Positions 33,501 through 45,900 of a stretch of DNA of 64,000 nucleotides are shown in pieces. Position numbers and translations under genes: made by a program. The notes under the pieces are model-generated. The model had not been told where the DNA came from, did no database searches, and worked only from the letters and a program-made list of their open reading frames with translations. Numbering within the stretch: the stretch's first letter is position 1; the number at the start of each line of letters is the position of its first letter. Source of the DNA: Paragordius varius (taxonomy: Eukaryota; Nematomorpha); assembly GCA_964247055.1 (NCBI GenBank), contig OZ176053.1:310001-374000 (forward strand), read 5' to 3'.

Positions 33501-36500
33501 AGAATTGTAATTTTTTTTTTCAAAAAGACAATAAAACTAAGTTTTTAAACCACATTAAATTTAGTGTCCAACACATTATCTCAATAATATTCTTTATTTG
33601 AAAAAATATTTCGTACAAATTAAATCAATACTAACTGTTTATACTACCCTTTAAATGAAATTATACGGACAAAACGTGAAATATAAAGACAAATATATTT
33701 CTTCAAAAAAAACAACCATACTTTTTTATTCTTGATTTTTTTAGATATAACTCAGTTTAAACTGTAATTAAATTATAACTCAATGTAAATTGGTAACAAT
33801 TATGCTCGATTGTAATTAGTTTTTATATAACACAAATTAAGATTTAAAAAAGTATGGGTAAAAAAAATTTTGACTTTATATTTTTACATTTTGTCCATAG
33901 TATAATTTCAATTTTTACTGTACTTTATGTGAAATTTTTAACACAATAAACATAAAATTGCCAATAATGTATTTATATCGTATGTATTATGAGTGTTTTT
34001 AATTTTCTACAATTTTTTTTATTTGTTTAATTAAAATAATTTTTTTTTAAATTTTTTTTTATTTTTTTGTTAAAATAATTTTTTTTAGAGCAAAGCATGG
34101 AATCACCCGCTCTTATATTCCACCCTTTTTATCACAGAACCGGCTCATTGGATTAATAATGATTGCACAACCATTTTTCAAAACGATAATATCAATTCTT
34201 TTTCAAATCAAAATGCCGCCATAGGAAATAAAAGTTTATTTTTACGGCAAAACAACAGAAAAAAGTATGCCTTATACTTTCGACACGTAAATATTGAAGC
34301 TAAATACCCTTGCAATTTATGTACTATTTCCAATACTAATCAAATGGAGTTTTTAAGCGTTTTACAAAGGGCAATTTTTCAAAACGGACCTCAGTATGCG
34401 AAATTTGAACATTTTTATCATGTTATATGTGATGAGTTTGAAAAGAATTTTTGTACAACACGATCAAGAGTGAATTTAAATAATAATTTTAAATACGGTG
34501 GTTTAATTGTTCAAACAAAGTATCCTTCAAGAGCTATAACGCCAGGACAGGTAATACAAAATGAATTATTTTTGAATATAAAATTTGTAGTACGTTTTAA
34601 GGCGAATATATATATATATATATATATCATTTATAAATGTTTACAATCAAATGCTGTATTTTGAAAGAGAAAAATTAATCATAGAGTTTTATATTCATAA
34701 TTTTTTATTTCCAACCTGTTTTTATTTAAGGTAGTATATAGGTGTATTAAATCTCCTCCGGTTTAATATTTGATAAAATCCTACTTTAATACCTTTCTTA
34801 TACTTACAGTATGCAGCATTTTAATGGTTGCTTATTTCACACTATAGGGGGCAATTAGGCCTACACAGTAGTGTATGGAAAAAACGCAACAAAATGGTGA
34901 CTAAACAATCATTTCCTTTCTTTTTTTCCATACACTACTGTGTAGCTTGCAAATTGCCCCCTACTATAGTGTGCAACCATTAAAATGCATACTCTAAATA
35001 TAAACCCCTAAATATATAGTTAATAACTTTTGAAATAGTGGTTTTTATCTTAAAATATGGATTTTTTACCCATTTGCTTTATATTTATTGAATTTTATAT
35101 CATATATTTTATATTATAATAAATGTAGTATGCGGTTTTCTATGAAGGGAATGTGTGCCTAGGATGTGCCCGAATCAAATTTGTTATTCCAAATTTTGAG
35201 GAGATTGATGATTAATGAATGAAATTTTGCTCAACAAAAATAAATTTTTAGTCACTTTATATTGTGTGGGTTGATATTTTTTTTTAAAAAAATATTAATA
35301 TTTGATGATACTATGGAACTTTAATCCAAAGTAAATTGACGTGAATAATACTTACATACTTCAGATGTATGTCTATATTCTTAAAAAGTTAATCAGTATT
35401 CTTGCAGAGTCTTATGTTGGCTTTGTAACTAAATAAAAATATCAAAATCTTTCCATTTTGCTAATTATTACTAGTTATTGGTATTTTTATTAGAAATCAA
35501 ATAAATGACCAGAAAATTTACGGTTTCTATTACCAATATTTTCCATCGTACAAACGGTTAGATCACACACATTTTTGTCAATTTCTTTAGATTTTATAGA
35601 CTCTAAACTGCGATATTAGTAATTTGGCACGAGAACTTACAAAATTTATGACATTAAAAATCATATTTTGGGTCGAAAATTTTAAAAAAATCTTTTTCAA
35701 TATTCTAAAAAAAAGACATATAGTCCTTATTGAATTATACCTATTATTACAGAAAAAACTGAAGTTATACGGACAAAACGTAAAAATATAAAGACAAATA
35801 TTTTTTTCTTAAAGACAACAGCCTGTTTTAAATGGCAAAGTATATAATAGTGATATATATATAACTAACCCAATCAATTTTATATTTTACAATTGTAATT
35901 AACTGTCTTATATGGGAAACATTAAGTTGTTAAAAAGTATGGTTGTCTTTAAGAAAAAAATATTTATCTTTATAATTTCACGTTTTGTCCTTATAACTTT
36001 CAATTTTTACTGTATTATTCAAATTAATCCACGTCCAGAATTTCGTTGTACCAGGAACACTTGCTTTATTGAAAGCAAGGTTTGAAAAAAATTGTATGTT
36101 AATTATCCATGGCATATGGAATAATCATATTCTGTATGCCAATAATTATGGTGTACAAGTTAAAATTAAATACAAGAGGTTAAAATTGTTTTATTATATT
36201 TATCAAATGTCCGAAAATTCAGGCTTTTTTTTACTTTAAGGCGCCTATATAAACAAAATGCACAGGAAAGTGGTTGTTTTTAGATCAACCAAAAATTAGG
36301 GTGTCTGGAGAGAATATTTATAACCGAAAAAAATGGCTTACAAGGCTAACGGAATTTTCGCTCTAAATACGATTGAGCCTTATCTGTTAAGGGGGCATCA
36401 TCATTGTATGAGGTCCAGCCCGTCCGCTTGTATTATATAGAGCATATAAAGCCCTTTGTCGCTCTTTCCACGGCCCACACTGGACAATCATATCCGCTCT

Positions 36501-38415
36501 CGTTGGATGGCTATTTAGGGTAAACCTCCAGGAAGTGAGAGTCGAACTTTCATAAAAAGATCAAAGTTAGACAATTACGACTACAAAGATAGAAGAGATA
36601 TGGATTTAAACCACGGTTTGTGCAAACTAATCAACTTTTTTTTTAAAGTAAATATTTATACAAACTACTTGATTTGAATACAAAAAAATTGTTAAATTAT
36701 GAGGTGATAAAAATATTCAGCATCATTGAGTTATATAGAAATAAGTGTAATTTTATATCCCAAAGATCAATCTCGTAAATATATTACTGTTCTGAATATT
36801 TTAGTAAATATAAAACATTGTGCTACTGGATAAGATAATTTTTTTAGTTTGCTAACTTCTAGAGTTTATAAATGACAGGGCTCCAAAACTCGATTGATCT
36901 TAACAGTTTATTTCAAAATCAATAAATATCAAGTTTTTTGCTGGGAAAAAGCAACCTTAAATTTAAGTTAATTATTTAGTTTCTAATTTACCGCCATTTT
37001 TTTAAATCGCGAATGCATTAGGCAGATAAATGTATATTATGGTTAGAAAATGTAATTAATTAAATTTAAAAAGCTTTTATGCTATATTTTACCAGCAACT
37101 TGATATATTTTGATTATATCAGCTGTTCATTTCGATTGTGTTTTGGAGTTGTCCAAATTTTAGAAGAGGTCACAAAACTGTTAAAAATATAGGCTTTTTT
37201 TTATCTAATACATGGGAACATGTTTGATAATTAAGTTTCAACTAAAATAACTTTCAAAACTGTAGTTTTTTTACAAAACTGAGGACTCTTATATGAAACT
37301 ACCCCAAAGTGTAAACTAGGATAAAAGCTAAATAAAGCATATTTTTAAATTCTGCCTATTACCTAATTACTTTTTAAGATATTTATAATTTAATATCGCT
37401 CTGAGATATAAAACTACCTACCCTAAAAGTCATGAAGTCGTAGGATAAAAAGACCATTTTACAGGGGTCCAATTTGAGAACGACCATAACTAAAAAACAA
37501 TCTATTTAGTTTTTGACTCTTCAATTTATATTGGGTTATCTAAATATCCCAGACAATATCTAAGTTGAAATTTTTATAAAACTACTATAGAAACGAGCTC
37601 AATTTAAATTTCTGCTTCTATCCTAAAAAAATTATATAGAGAAACCGAAATATCTAAATAAAATTTTATTTAAAGTTTCATATCCAACTGCTTCAACTCC
37701 ATTTTTTTACAATTTTTTGCGAATATCAGGTTGTTTTAAAGCCAAAATTAAAGTTAATTTTTTGTTTTCACATTTAACATTGTTTGAAACAGAAAGAGTG
37801 GCCTATCATATAATATCAAATATTTTTGAATGAATTTTATTTCATATTTCTGTCATTTATGTTATATAGGTGCAAACTTTAGCTGTGATTGGCCTGTGGT
37901 ATCAAACTATTCCAATTCAAATCGAAGGTAAAATAAATGTGCATTATCCAAGTGTTAATAGTATTGATATATTTGGTTATTTTTGGAAATGAAGCTTTTA
38001 GCTTTCATCAAAAAGTATATTAGCATAATGTGCCCAAATTTTTGAATTTCGATATAAAACAATGTAGACAAAAGTAAAAATATTTTATATGTTAAGGCCT
38101 AAACCAGAAGCACTCAAAAATTATCATGCTTCTTCGATCAAATTATATATATTTTCTCATGATATTTTGTCATATTGTGTTAGAGTAAGCTAAATAGTAT
38201 TAGATTTATATTAATTAAATTTTTTTAAGAAGGCCCTCAGTTATTGTGAATTTTTAGATACAGAAATGTCCTCCATAAAAACTGATATAGCCAACAACTT
38301 TATTTATCCGAATCAGCCGTTTTATGTATTCATGAAAAACTCATCAACCATGCTAGGTTTTCGGTCCATGTCCACCTTTTTCAAAACATCAAATATTAAA
38401 GAATTTAAATTGTAA
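27503..38415 (+). CDS. TRMU: TRMU/MTU1: mitochondrial tRNA 2-thiouridylase
   Basis: Exons: 27503-27593, 27621-27786, 28124-28359, 28652-28923, 29983-30095, 30540-30690, 34089-34550, 38317-38411 (529 aa if the next 28-nt intron is kept, ending at TAA 38413-38415). The enzyme thiolates U34 of mitochondrial tRNAs. Visible motifs: PP-loop [27 protein letters not shown] with the first catalytic Cys; [23 protein letters not shown] with the second catalytic Cys; VTIGQR. The C-terminal beta-barrel ends [22 protein letters not shown], aligning with human [20 protein letters not shown]. Exon 7 carries an insertion absent from the human protein. Intron 1 is 27 nt with an in-frame stop. The protein starts almost at the PP-loop, so the targeting sequence is short or unrecognised. 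The last coding exon runs in frame into mL52. Confidence 0.9.
27594..27620 (+). other. TRMU: 27-nt spliceosomal intron (TRMU intron 1)
   Basis: Starts GTTTACTT and ends ACTTAAG. Its length is a multiple of three but it contains an in-frame TAA. Splicing gives [15 protein letters not shown], matching RRRGYQVTGVFMKNW in human TRMU. Confidence 0.88.
29134..29510 (+). repeat. Two decayed copies of the 3' edge of TRMU exon 4
   Basis: The exon 4 end coding for [16 protein letters not shown] (28870-28923) recurs at about 29134-29200 and 29434-29505. Both keep the TTTCTTAGCCCA block and the sense of FLAQYLG or FLAQYF. Both lie in the following intron and are no longer joined to a good donor. Confidence 0.75.
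30736..33418. mobile_element. Family A element containing a 2.3-kb palindromic transposon
   Basis: The left arm (30736-30890) has about six 21-bp units and the right arm ends near 33418. The core is interrupted at 30970-33293 by another element. Lies in TRMU intron 6. Confidence 0.8.
30970..33293. mobile_element. Near-perfect palindromic DNA transposon, 3-bp TSD
   Basis: Ends are CACAGTGTGCAA and TTGCACACTGTG, flanked by TAA on both sides (30967-30969, 33294-33296), with the empty site readable in sister A elements (AATATAATACTG). Arms of about 890 bp (30970-31856 and 32392-33293) are close to identical and face each other around a spacer of about 535 bp. The 3-bp duplication and CACAG-type ends suggest a CMC/CACTA-like or Harbinger-like non-autonomous element. 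A 64-codon open frame (31670-31864 minus, mirrored at 32399-32585) is preserved in both arms. No transposase is recognised. Confidence 0.8.
33650..33931. mobile_element. Family C MITE
   Basis: Left AATTATACGGACAAAACGTG; right TTTCAATTTTTACTGT. Confidence 0.65.
34806..34994. mobile_element. Hairpin MITE, family B, well-preserved outer arms
   Basis: Outer arm CAGTATGCAGCATTTTAATG to ATTAAAATGCATACT, inner arm CACAGTAGTGTATGGAAAAA to TTTTCCATACACTACTGTG. The best example of the two-layer hairpin in the window. Confidence 0.8.
35746..36013. mobile_element. Family C MITE, uninterrupted
   Basis: A copy with no family A insertion; its centre reads AAATGGCAAAGTATATAATA, where sister copies carry family A. 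Confidence 0.7.
36280..36620. other. Unidentified GC-richer segment in TRMU intron 7
   Basis: Clearly less AT-rich than its surroundings (for example GGTCCAGCCCGTCCGCTTG and TTTCCACGGCCCACACTGG). No long open frame, no tRNA fold and no known repeat end could be recognised. Confidence 0.4.
37140..37990 (+). repeat. Dispersed repeat R, copy 2
   Basis: Matches 45400-46060 in the same orientation and 3860-4380 inverted. Shared blocks include TTCTGCTTCTATCCTAAAAA, the TTTATGTTATATAGGTGCAAA block and TTATCCAAGTGTT. Confidence 0.6.
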
Positions 38416-38749
38416 TGATATATTGATTTATAATTATAGTAACAATAAATCTGTTGAAATCGACTCAGCCATATTAAATAAAGGACCTGATTGGACATTT
38501 TTAGGTTTTTTAATTTTTTAAAACGCTAATAGATGGTAGACCTACCCCTTTAACAACCGCAAAATATAATAAAAAGCTACGGGATTATGAATTTACGGTA
38601 AAAAACATTTTTTTAACTTGCAATAGAAAAGTATCATAAAAGCCAATGAAGAAATGGAAAGCGCCATACAACTCTATGCTACTTTAGAAACGAAAAAATC
38701 TCAAATCCAAGAAATTATTGACAAAAATAAATTCAAGGCCAAATCTTAA
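38350..38749 (+). CDS. MRPL52: Mitochondrial large ribosomal subunit protein mL52
   Basis: Coding exons 38350-38411, 38440-38504, 38533-38597, 38627-38749 (104 aa from the ATG at 38350; 98 from 38368). The diagnostic block GPDWTFLDGRPTPLTTAKYN matches human mL52 [20 protein letters not shown]; then come a basic helix (KKLRDYEFTKSIIKANEEME) and the short Lys-rich tail IIDKNKFKAKS. Introns are 28, 28 and 29 nt, with no repeats. The first exon is also the last coding exon of TRMU in the same frame, so mL52 may be made as a fusion with TRMU or from an internal start giving a plausible presequence ([19 protein letters not shown]). Tail to tail with uL3m, 228 bp apart. Confidence 0.85.
38412..38439 (+). 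other. 28-nt intron carrying the TRMU stop codon
   Basis: Starts GTAATGAT and ends AATTATAG. Kept, it ends TRMU with TAA at its second base. Removed, it joins KEFKF to NNKSVEIDS and opens the frame into mL52. Confidence 0.8.
38505..38532 (+). other. MRPL52: 28-nt intron in mL52
   Basis: Starts GTTTTTTAAT, ends GCTAATAG; removal gives WTFLD/GRPTP, the conserved core of mL52. Confidence 0.88.
38598..38626 (+). other. MRPL52: 29-nt intron in mL52
   Basis: Starts GTAAAAAA, ends TGCAATAG; removal gives DYEFT/KSIIKANEE. Confidence 0.85.
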
Positions 38750-38953
38750 TACCTTTTTTTTATAATTTTTTTAGCAAAATTAGTGAATGATTTATTTAAA
38801 ATGAAAAAATTAAATTAATTTTTACAGAGATATACCGTAAATTTTTTTTGATGTTCTTTTAGGCAAAACCCATTATGTTTCAATAATGGTAAAGGGTTGT
38901 TTATCGTTATAATAAGCATAATTTGACTTTTCATTTATATATTTTAACAAATA

Positions 38954-38959
38954 TTTATT
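38954..38959 (-). promoter_or_regulatory. Poly(A) signal of uL3m
   Basis: AATAAA on the minus strand, about 20 nt beyond the stop codon. Confidence 0.6.
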
Positions 38960-38977
38960 AAAACAAACAATATAAAT

Positions 38978-41900
38978 TTATTTTTTCTGTTTTTGGATTT
39001 GTTGTGCCGCATCTACAAAATCCAAAGATGGTTTACTAAAATCAAACAGGTCTGGATGTAAAATATCTTCGGGCAAAGATTCACCCACGTGATCATCCGC
39101 GTAATAGGTTGGGAATGGAGGGGCATTCTTTCATTATAATAAAAAAATTTAAAATGAGAATTTTGAAATAGAAATTTGCAAAAATATAAAGACAAATATT
39201 TCTTTTCAAAAGACAACCATATTTTCAGAAATCTTATATAAATGATGGTGTTATCAATTGCAATTATATTTCAAAAAAATTTGATAGATAAAACAATGAG
39301 TTATATGTTAAAAATCATCTTTATAAAAGTACAGCAGTTTTTTAAATAGGAAAAATTATAAAAGTATGGTTGTGTTTAAAAAATATTTTTCTTTATGTTT
39401 TTACGTTTTGACCTGTATAATATCGATATTTACATACTGTATTATCACAATCTTTTACTTTCAAAAAAAACATAATTTAATTTTCAAATTAATAACCCTT
39501 TCTCAATTTAAACTTAATTTAAAATCAAAAAAAAATCCGACCTCTTTTTCCTTTATTCTCCGGTGAGTGGCTCTACTATCAAAAACTTTAACGAAAGAAT
39601 TGATAGGTCCTGGGACGGCATAACCATGAACATACATTACATTATGTTTCGTATTTATGCGCCAAATCTATAAAACAATAACAAAAAAAGTTTTTTAAAA
39701 AAATCCCTAAAAAATTATAAAGACTAAAACAATTCTTTAAAAAATAAAATTAAAACTGTAAAAAATATATTATAGAAATGATATAATAAAGGTTTACTAT
39801 TTACAGTAAAATTAACCCTCAAACAATTCAAATTAACCCACAAACAAATCAAAGAATTCACCCTAAAATAAATAACGTGTATTTTAAAGTTAAAAATTAC
39901 CTATTCCTTATATTCTTAAAAAAATTAATTTTTATTTAAAATTATTATTATAATACCCAAAAAATGATAAACTATGCCATATGAATATATTTTATTATAT
40001 TAATGATGATGAGTTATATTAGCCGCCCGAAAACACATATAATTTATTTTTAGGGGGTGAAGAATTTGAATTGTTCAAGAGTGAATTTGAATTGTAAATG
40101 GTATATCTTGCAAATTTTATGGAAATTTAATCAAAAAAACTAATATTTTTACGTATAATTCAATTTTTTAGCTTGTATTAGCTATGGCCCCTTAAGTGTG
40201 GAAAATTCCGGTGGGTGGGAATTATTAAATATTTCATTTATATTTTAAGTGTACAAGATTGGAAAAACTACTACTAATTATTTTAACATTTTTTTTAATT
40301 CATTGGCCTCTTTAAAATATTCGGAAAGATATTTATTTAAAAATTTGTTTTAAGAAATAAATTTTACTTTGATTTCTTAAAATTTTTCGATTAAAATTTT
40401 TCCCTACAGATAAATTTTAGAGGGCGGCCTTGGACCCACCCTTACCTGAAACATTTTAAGGTTATAGCTAAATTAAATATAATTAATTTATTTATTATTA
40501 ATGCTGATAAAAGTAAATAAGTGTACTTCTCATAAATAATGTCAATATAATAAAAAGTCTACACCACTAAAATTAAATATTTATAAAATATCACTTTTTT
40601 TATCCAAAAAAACTAAAAATTTGTAATTTTTTTTTTGAAAACTTTTTAGAGCTCAAAAGGACATTTTGAATATGTCAAAAACCATAAAATTTTACCCTAA
40701 GACATCGGGCACATCGCGTTTTTCCACCCATCAAACCAGCCATACGAGTTCCTTTCATAACGGTTCCAGGACTCTAAATAATTAAAAGTTTAGTATTTTT
40801 GAAAAAAAAAACAGTTAAAAAAGAATTATTTTTTCAAAAAAAATGCATAATTTTATAATAAGGAAACACACATATCATAAATAAAATTGTTAAAGAATAT
40901 ATCAATGAGTCAAACAGGTGTGTGTCCATGTATTGATTTTATACTACTAATTAATTTCATTTTAAAATTTGATTAAGGCATGAAAAACTAAAATTTCTAA
41001 GTATACAGCATTTATTTATTAGAAAGACAGAGAACAACTTATAAATTATACCAAAATACTTATTGTAATAATATCTTACATATCGGATATTGTTTACGCT
41101 GAAGTGTGATTGTATTATTATATATGGAATAATTCAGCAAAAATATATATATTTATTATAATATTTCGATTACTACAAGTAATCTTTGTCAAACGTAAAA
41201 ATAAAATAAAAATATAAACTAAAATTTAAATTATAAAGTAAAAATATTAAATGAGATATGAAACTAAAAAAACATGTGTGTATTGTTAATAAGAAAAAAA
41301 TTTGTAATGTTATTAATATTGTTAAGGTCTTTCTTTCTATTCATTATATTCCCTTCTTTGTTAATATAAAAACTTTCTTTCAATATTCTTTTTGTTCTGT
41401 TTTCCTCTGTATCGACAACTTCGGCATCCCAGTTTATTTTATGTTTACATTTAAAGGCATGATATGCCAAAGCCGAATCATTGGTTTTATTCTTGCTAAC
41501 TGCCGTTTTATGTTCTTTATTAACAATACACACATGTTTTTTTAGTTTCATATCTCATTAAATATTTTTACTTTATAATTTAAATTTTAGTTTATATTTT
41601 TATTTTATTTTTACGTTTGACAAAGATTACTTGTAGTAATCGAAATATTATAATAAATTCATATTATTTTTGCTGAATTATTCCATATCTTACATATCAT
41701 TGAGAGAAAATAATTAAATTTATAAAATTTTCACCACAAATTAGTAAGTTTGTGGCAAGATGTGCCCAACTTTAAACGATATATTAGGAATTAAATTAGG
41801 GCCTTATTTAAATATAAAAAAATGCATCATAATTTTATTAAAAAAGTTAATTATGAGGAAATCAGGGCACAAAATAAAAAAAGTTCTAATGAAACCCCAG

Positions 41901-42950
41901 TTATAAATATAAGTATAACTTTCATAAAAGCAAAGGAAAAATCCAAATTTTTTTTCAAAAAAAATCTCTAAAATAGACTTTAGGAGGTAATACAATATGA
42001 GACGGTCTTCTGCTCTAAAAACCCCAATTATAAATAAGTATAACTTTATAAGCAAAGGAAAAATCCAAATTTTATAAAAAAACTCTAAAACAGACTTTAG
42101 GAGGTAATACAATATATGAAGTTTTCCTGAAACCCCAATTATTAATATAAGTATAAATAACTTTCATAAAAGCAAAAAAAATCCATTTTTTTAAAAAAAT
42201 CTTTAAAATAGACTTTAGCAGTTCCACGTTTCCCGCCCCCAAAGGATCCTGGTCTCCGATGGTTTTTTGTGTTTCCTCGACCCTCGCCTGGGCCCCCGGC
42301 GAAACCCCAACGTGTCATAACACCTTGAAATCCATGGAATATTCTAGATTATGTTTGAAAAAGCAACAGAAGAAAGATAAAATTTAGCATTTCTCACTTA
42401 AACCCACCAAAAAAAGATTATTATAAAACACTTTATTTCAAATTAAATAATATACCTCGTACATCAAGGTAGGGGGGGGGGAAATTTCAACATAATTGCT
42501 AATTTAAAATAAGGGTGTGTCAAGCACAAATGGTGACTTAAACTGTGATTGCCGAAAAATATACTATTAACAGTTCAAATTCACCCTTGAATAATTCAAA
42601 ATCACCCTTGAATAATTTAAAATCACCCTTGAACAATTCGAATTTACCCTTGAACAATTCAAATTCACCCTTGATCCATTCAAATTCACCACGATTCAAA
42701 ATCACCCTTGATCACTTCTAATTAACCCTTGAACAATTCAAAATCACCCTGTGCTTTTTAGGGTTAAAATTTACCTATATTTTTTGCATATTTTAAAAAA
42801 ATAAAATTTTGCTTATAATTAAAATAATACAAGAATAATAAATTACCATAAAGTTATATTAGCCCGAAAACACATAATTTATTTTTAGGGTGAATTTGAA
42901 TTGTTCGAGGGTGAATTTGAATTGTTTAAGAATGAATTTGAATTGCAAAT

Positions 42951-42997
<47 letters not shown>

Positions 42998-45900
42998 GGT
43001 AACTAGTGTATGGGAAAAAAGAAACGAAAAAAATGTTTATTTAACATTTTGTTGTTTTTTCCATACACTACTGTATAAGGCAAATTGCCCAACTATAGCG
43101 TGAAATAAGTAACCATTAAAATGCATACTGTAAATATATTCGAAAAAAAAACAAATAAAGTAAAATTTAAACTTCGAATCCATGTTTTAAAAAGTTATCA
43201 AACTATTCTGTAATTTATATCATACTGTATATTCAATCAATATCCAAGGGTTTGATATAACCCACATTTTTTCAAAGTGTATTAAAAATTTTATTTTACA
43301 GCAAATAAAATTACAGTACAAATTGAAATTATAGGGGCAAAACGTAAAAATATAAAGACAATTATCTTTTTCTAAAAGATAACCATACTTTTCTTGATTT
43401 TTTATAGATATAACTCATTGTTTAAAATGGCAATATATACCATTTACAATTCAATTTCACCCTTAAACAATTTAAGTTCACCCTCGAACAATTCAAATTA
43501 AAACTTAGATAAAATATATGTTTTTTAAAATTAAAAATTACCTATATTATATATATTCTTTAAAAATAAAAATTTTAAATTAAAATAATACTGAAAAAAT
43601 AATAAACTATACCATAAACATATATTTCATATAAATAATGAGTTATATTAGTTCGAAAACACAATTTTTTAGGGTGAATTCATATTGTTCAAAGGTGAAT
43701 TTCAATTGTTCAAGGACCAACTTAAATTGTTCAAGGGTGAATTTAAATTGTAAATAGTAATATTACTAAGACAATCAATTCTACATTTTACAATTGAAAC
43801 TTGTAACAAAATAGCACATATATGAAAAAATTTAAGGTTTTAAAAAGTAGTATGGGGTTGTCTTTTAGATAAAAATATTTGTCTTTATATTTTTACGTTC
43901 AGTTTTTACTATGTACTTACGTTTTGCCTTCCACATCAACGAAATGTCCAACCTTAAAGTGATTAACGCTAAGAGGTGTCCCCGGTTGAATAGCGGCTGA
44001 GGGGGAAATTACAAAACGCGCCAATTTCATTTTGGGTCGGGCAAGACCGGATTCACAAAATAGGGCATTGTAAGCCGGATTAAACTGTATCGTAGTAGTA
44101 AAGTATAAAGTTTAGTTACGAAAAAATAAAAAAAACTTTTTAAAAGAAAAAATATTAAAAATTGGAAAAGATTGTTTTAGATTACTTGTTGGAATTAATA
44201 GTAAAAATTGAAATTATACGGACAAAACGTAAAAATATAAAGATAAATGTTTTTTACTAAAAGACAGCCCCATACTTTTTTAAACTTAATTTTTTAAAAT
44301 GTAACTCATTGTTTTGAAGTGTAGTGTATGAAATAGAAATGTAATAGTGTAAAATAATCAATTATATATTTTATATTTAAATTAAATAATTTTTATAGGA
44401 TAAATCAGGGTTTTAAAAAGTATGGTTATCTTTTGAAAAAATATTTGTCTTTATATTTTTGCGTTTTATCCGTATAATTTCAGTTTTTCCTGTAAAGTAT
44501 ACTAGTCATAAAATTATAGATTGGGCCTAAAAAATCAAACATATTAAGCCACCAATTTACGAAAATTCACCCTCGAACAATTTACGAACAATATTCACAC
44601 TTGAACAATTCAAATTTACCCTAAAAAAATAAATTATGTGTTTTCGAACCAATATAACTCATCATTAATAATAATATGAAATAAATCTTTATGGCGGATA
44701 GTTTATTATTTTTCAGTATTATGTTGATTGTAAACAAAATTTCATTTTTAAAGAATACAATGAGTTTATATCTTTAAATACATATGTTATTATAAGGTCA
44801 ATTTGAAGTGCAAATGGTATATCTTATAGACTGTAAAAAAAACTGAGCCTACAAAAAAGTAAAAATCATGATTAATATACATTTTTTTATCAACAAAAAC
44901 CAAATTTGTTTCACAAACCTAGATATATATTTTACGATTGTCTTAAATTATATCACTACCATTTACAGTTCAAATTCACCCTTGAACAATTTAAATTCAC
45001 CCTTGAGCAATTCAAATTCACCCTTGAAGTATTTAAAATCATCCTCGAACAATTCAAATACACCTTCAAATTCGAATTCACCCTATAACAAATTATGTCT
45101 TTTCATAAAAAAAAATGTATATTTTTATCTATGTATTTATAAAAAATGAAATTTTTTGTAAAATTCATATATATATATTTATATATTGAAAAGATAATAA
45201 ACCATGCATGCCATAAAAATTTATTTCATATCAAAGTTGTGTTACATTAACCTGAAAAACATGTAATTTATTTTAGGGTGAAATCGAATTGTAAATGGTA
45301 CATAATAATATAGAATTATATCTAAGATTTGATTAATCCTTTTTATGTAATTTCAGTAATTTTTCGTAGTTAACACTTTATAACCTTTGATTTTTTTGTC
45401 CTAGTTGACATATTGGGGTATTTTTATATCCCCGAGCTCAGTTTTGTTAAAAAAACTATTAGTAAAATGTAATTATCAAACATTGTTCCCATGTATTGGC
45501 ACTTCGATTCAAAGTGGGGTATTGAAATACCCCAGACTAAATTTAAATTAATTTTTTTAAAAACCACAACTGAAGGAAACGGTCCCAATTAAATTTATGC
45601 TTCTATCCTAATAAAAATTAAATAAACAGCCTAAATATCTAAATAATTTTGTTTTGAAAAAAAAGTTCCATCTCAAACTACTTCGACGCCATTTTTATTT
45701 CATAAAATCTTTGGAAAATATCGTCTTCATTTAGTTTTAAAGGTAAAATTAAAGCTTATTTAAATTATATCTAACATTGATAGAAATAAAAAAAGTGGTT
45801 TATTTTGTGTTAGTTTTCAATTTTGCCAATGCACATATGTTAGGAGGTTGACTTAATTTTTACTACCTTTGAGATTTATACATTAATATAAATAATATAT

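Noticed and set aside
36440-36560. tRNA-like box B motif (GTTCGACTC on the minus strand)
   Set aside because: No acceptor stem or box A at the right distance, and no cloverleaf could be formed.
37870-37927. Candidate TRMU exon (in-frame open segment between a TATAG acceptor and a GTAAAA donor)
   Set aside because: The same sequence, including the acceptor-like part, occurs in repeat R copies at 45955 and, inverted, at 3968. The translation does not resemble the TRMU C-terminus, whereas splicing straight to 38317 gives a close match.
41258-41551. Overlapping 95-codon open frames on both strands
   Set aside because: They begin with the same residues because they are mirror images of a palindromic element; not an independent gene.
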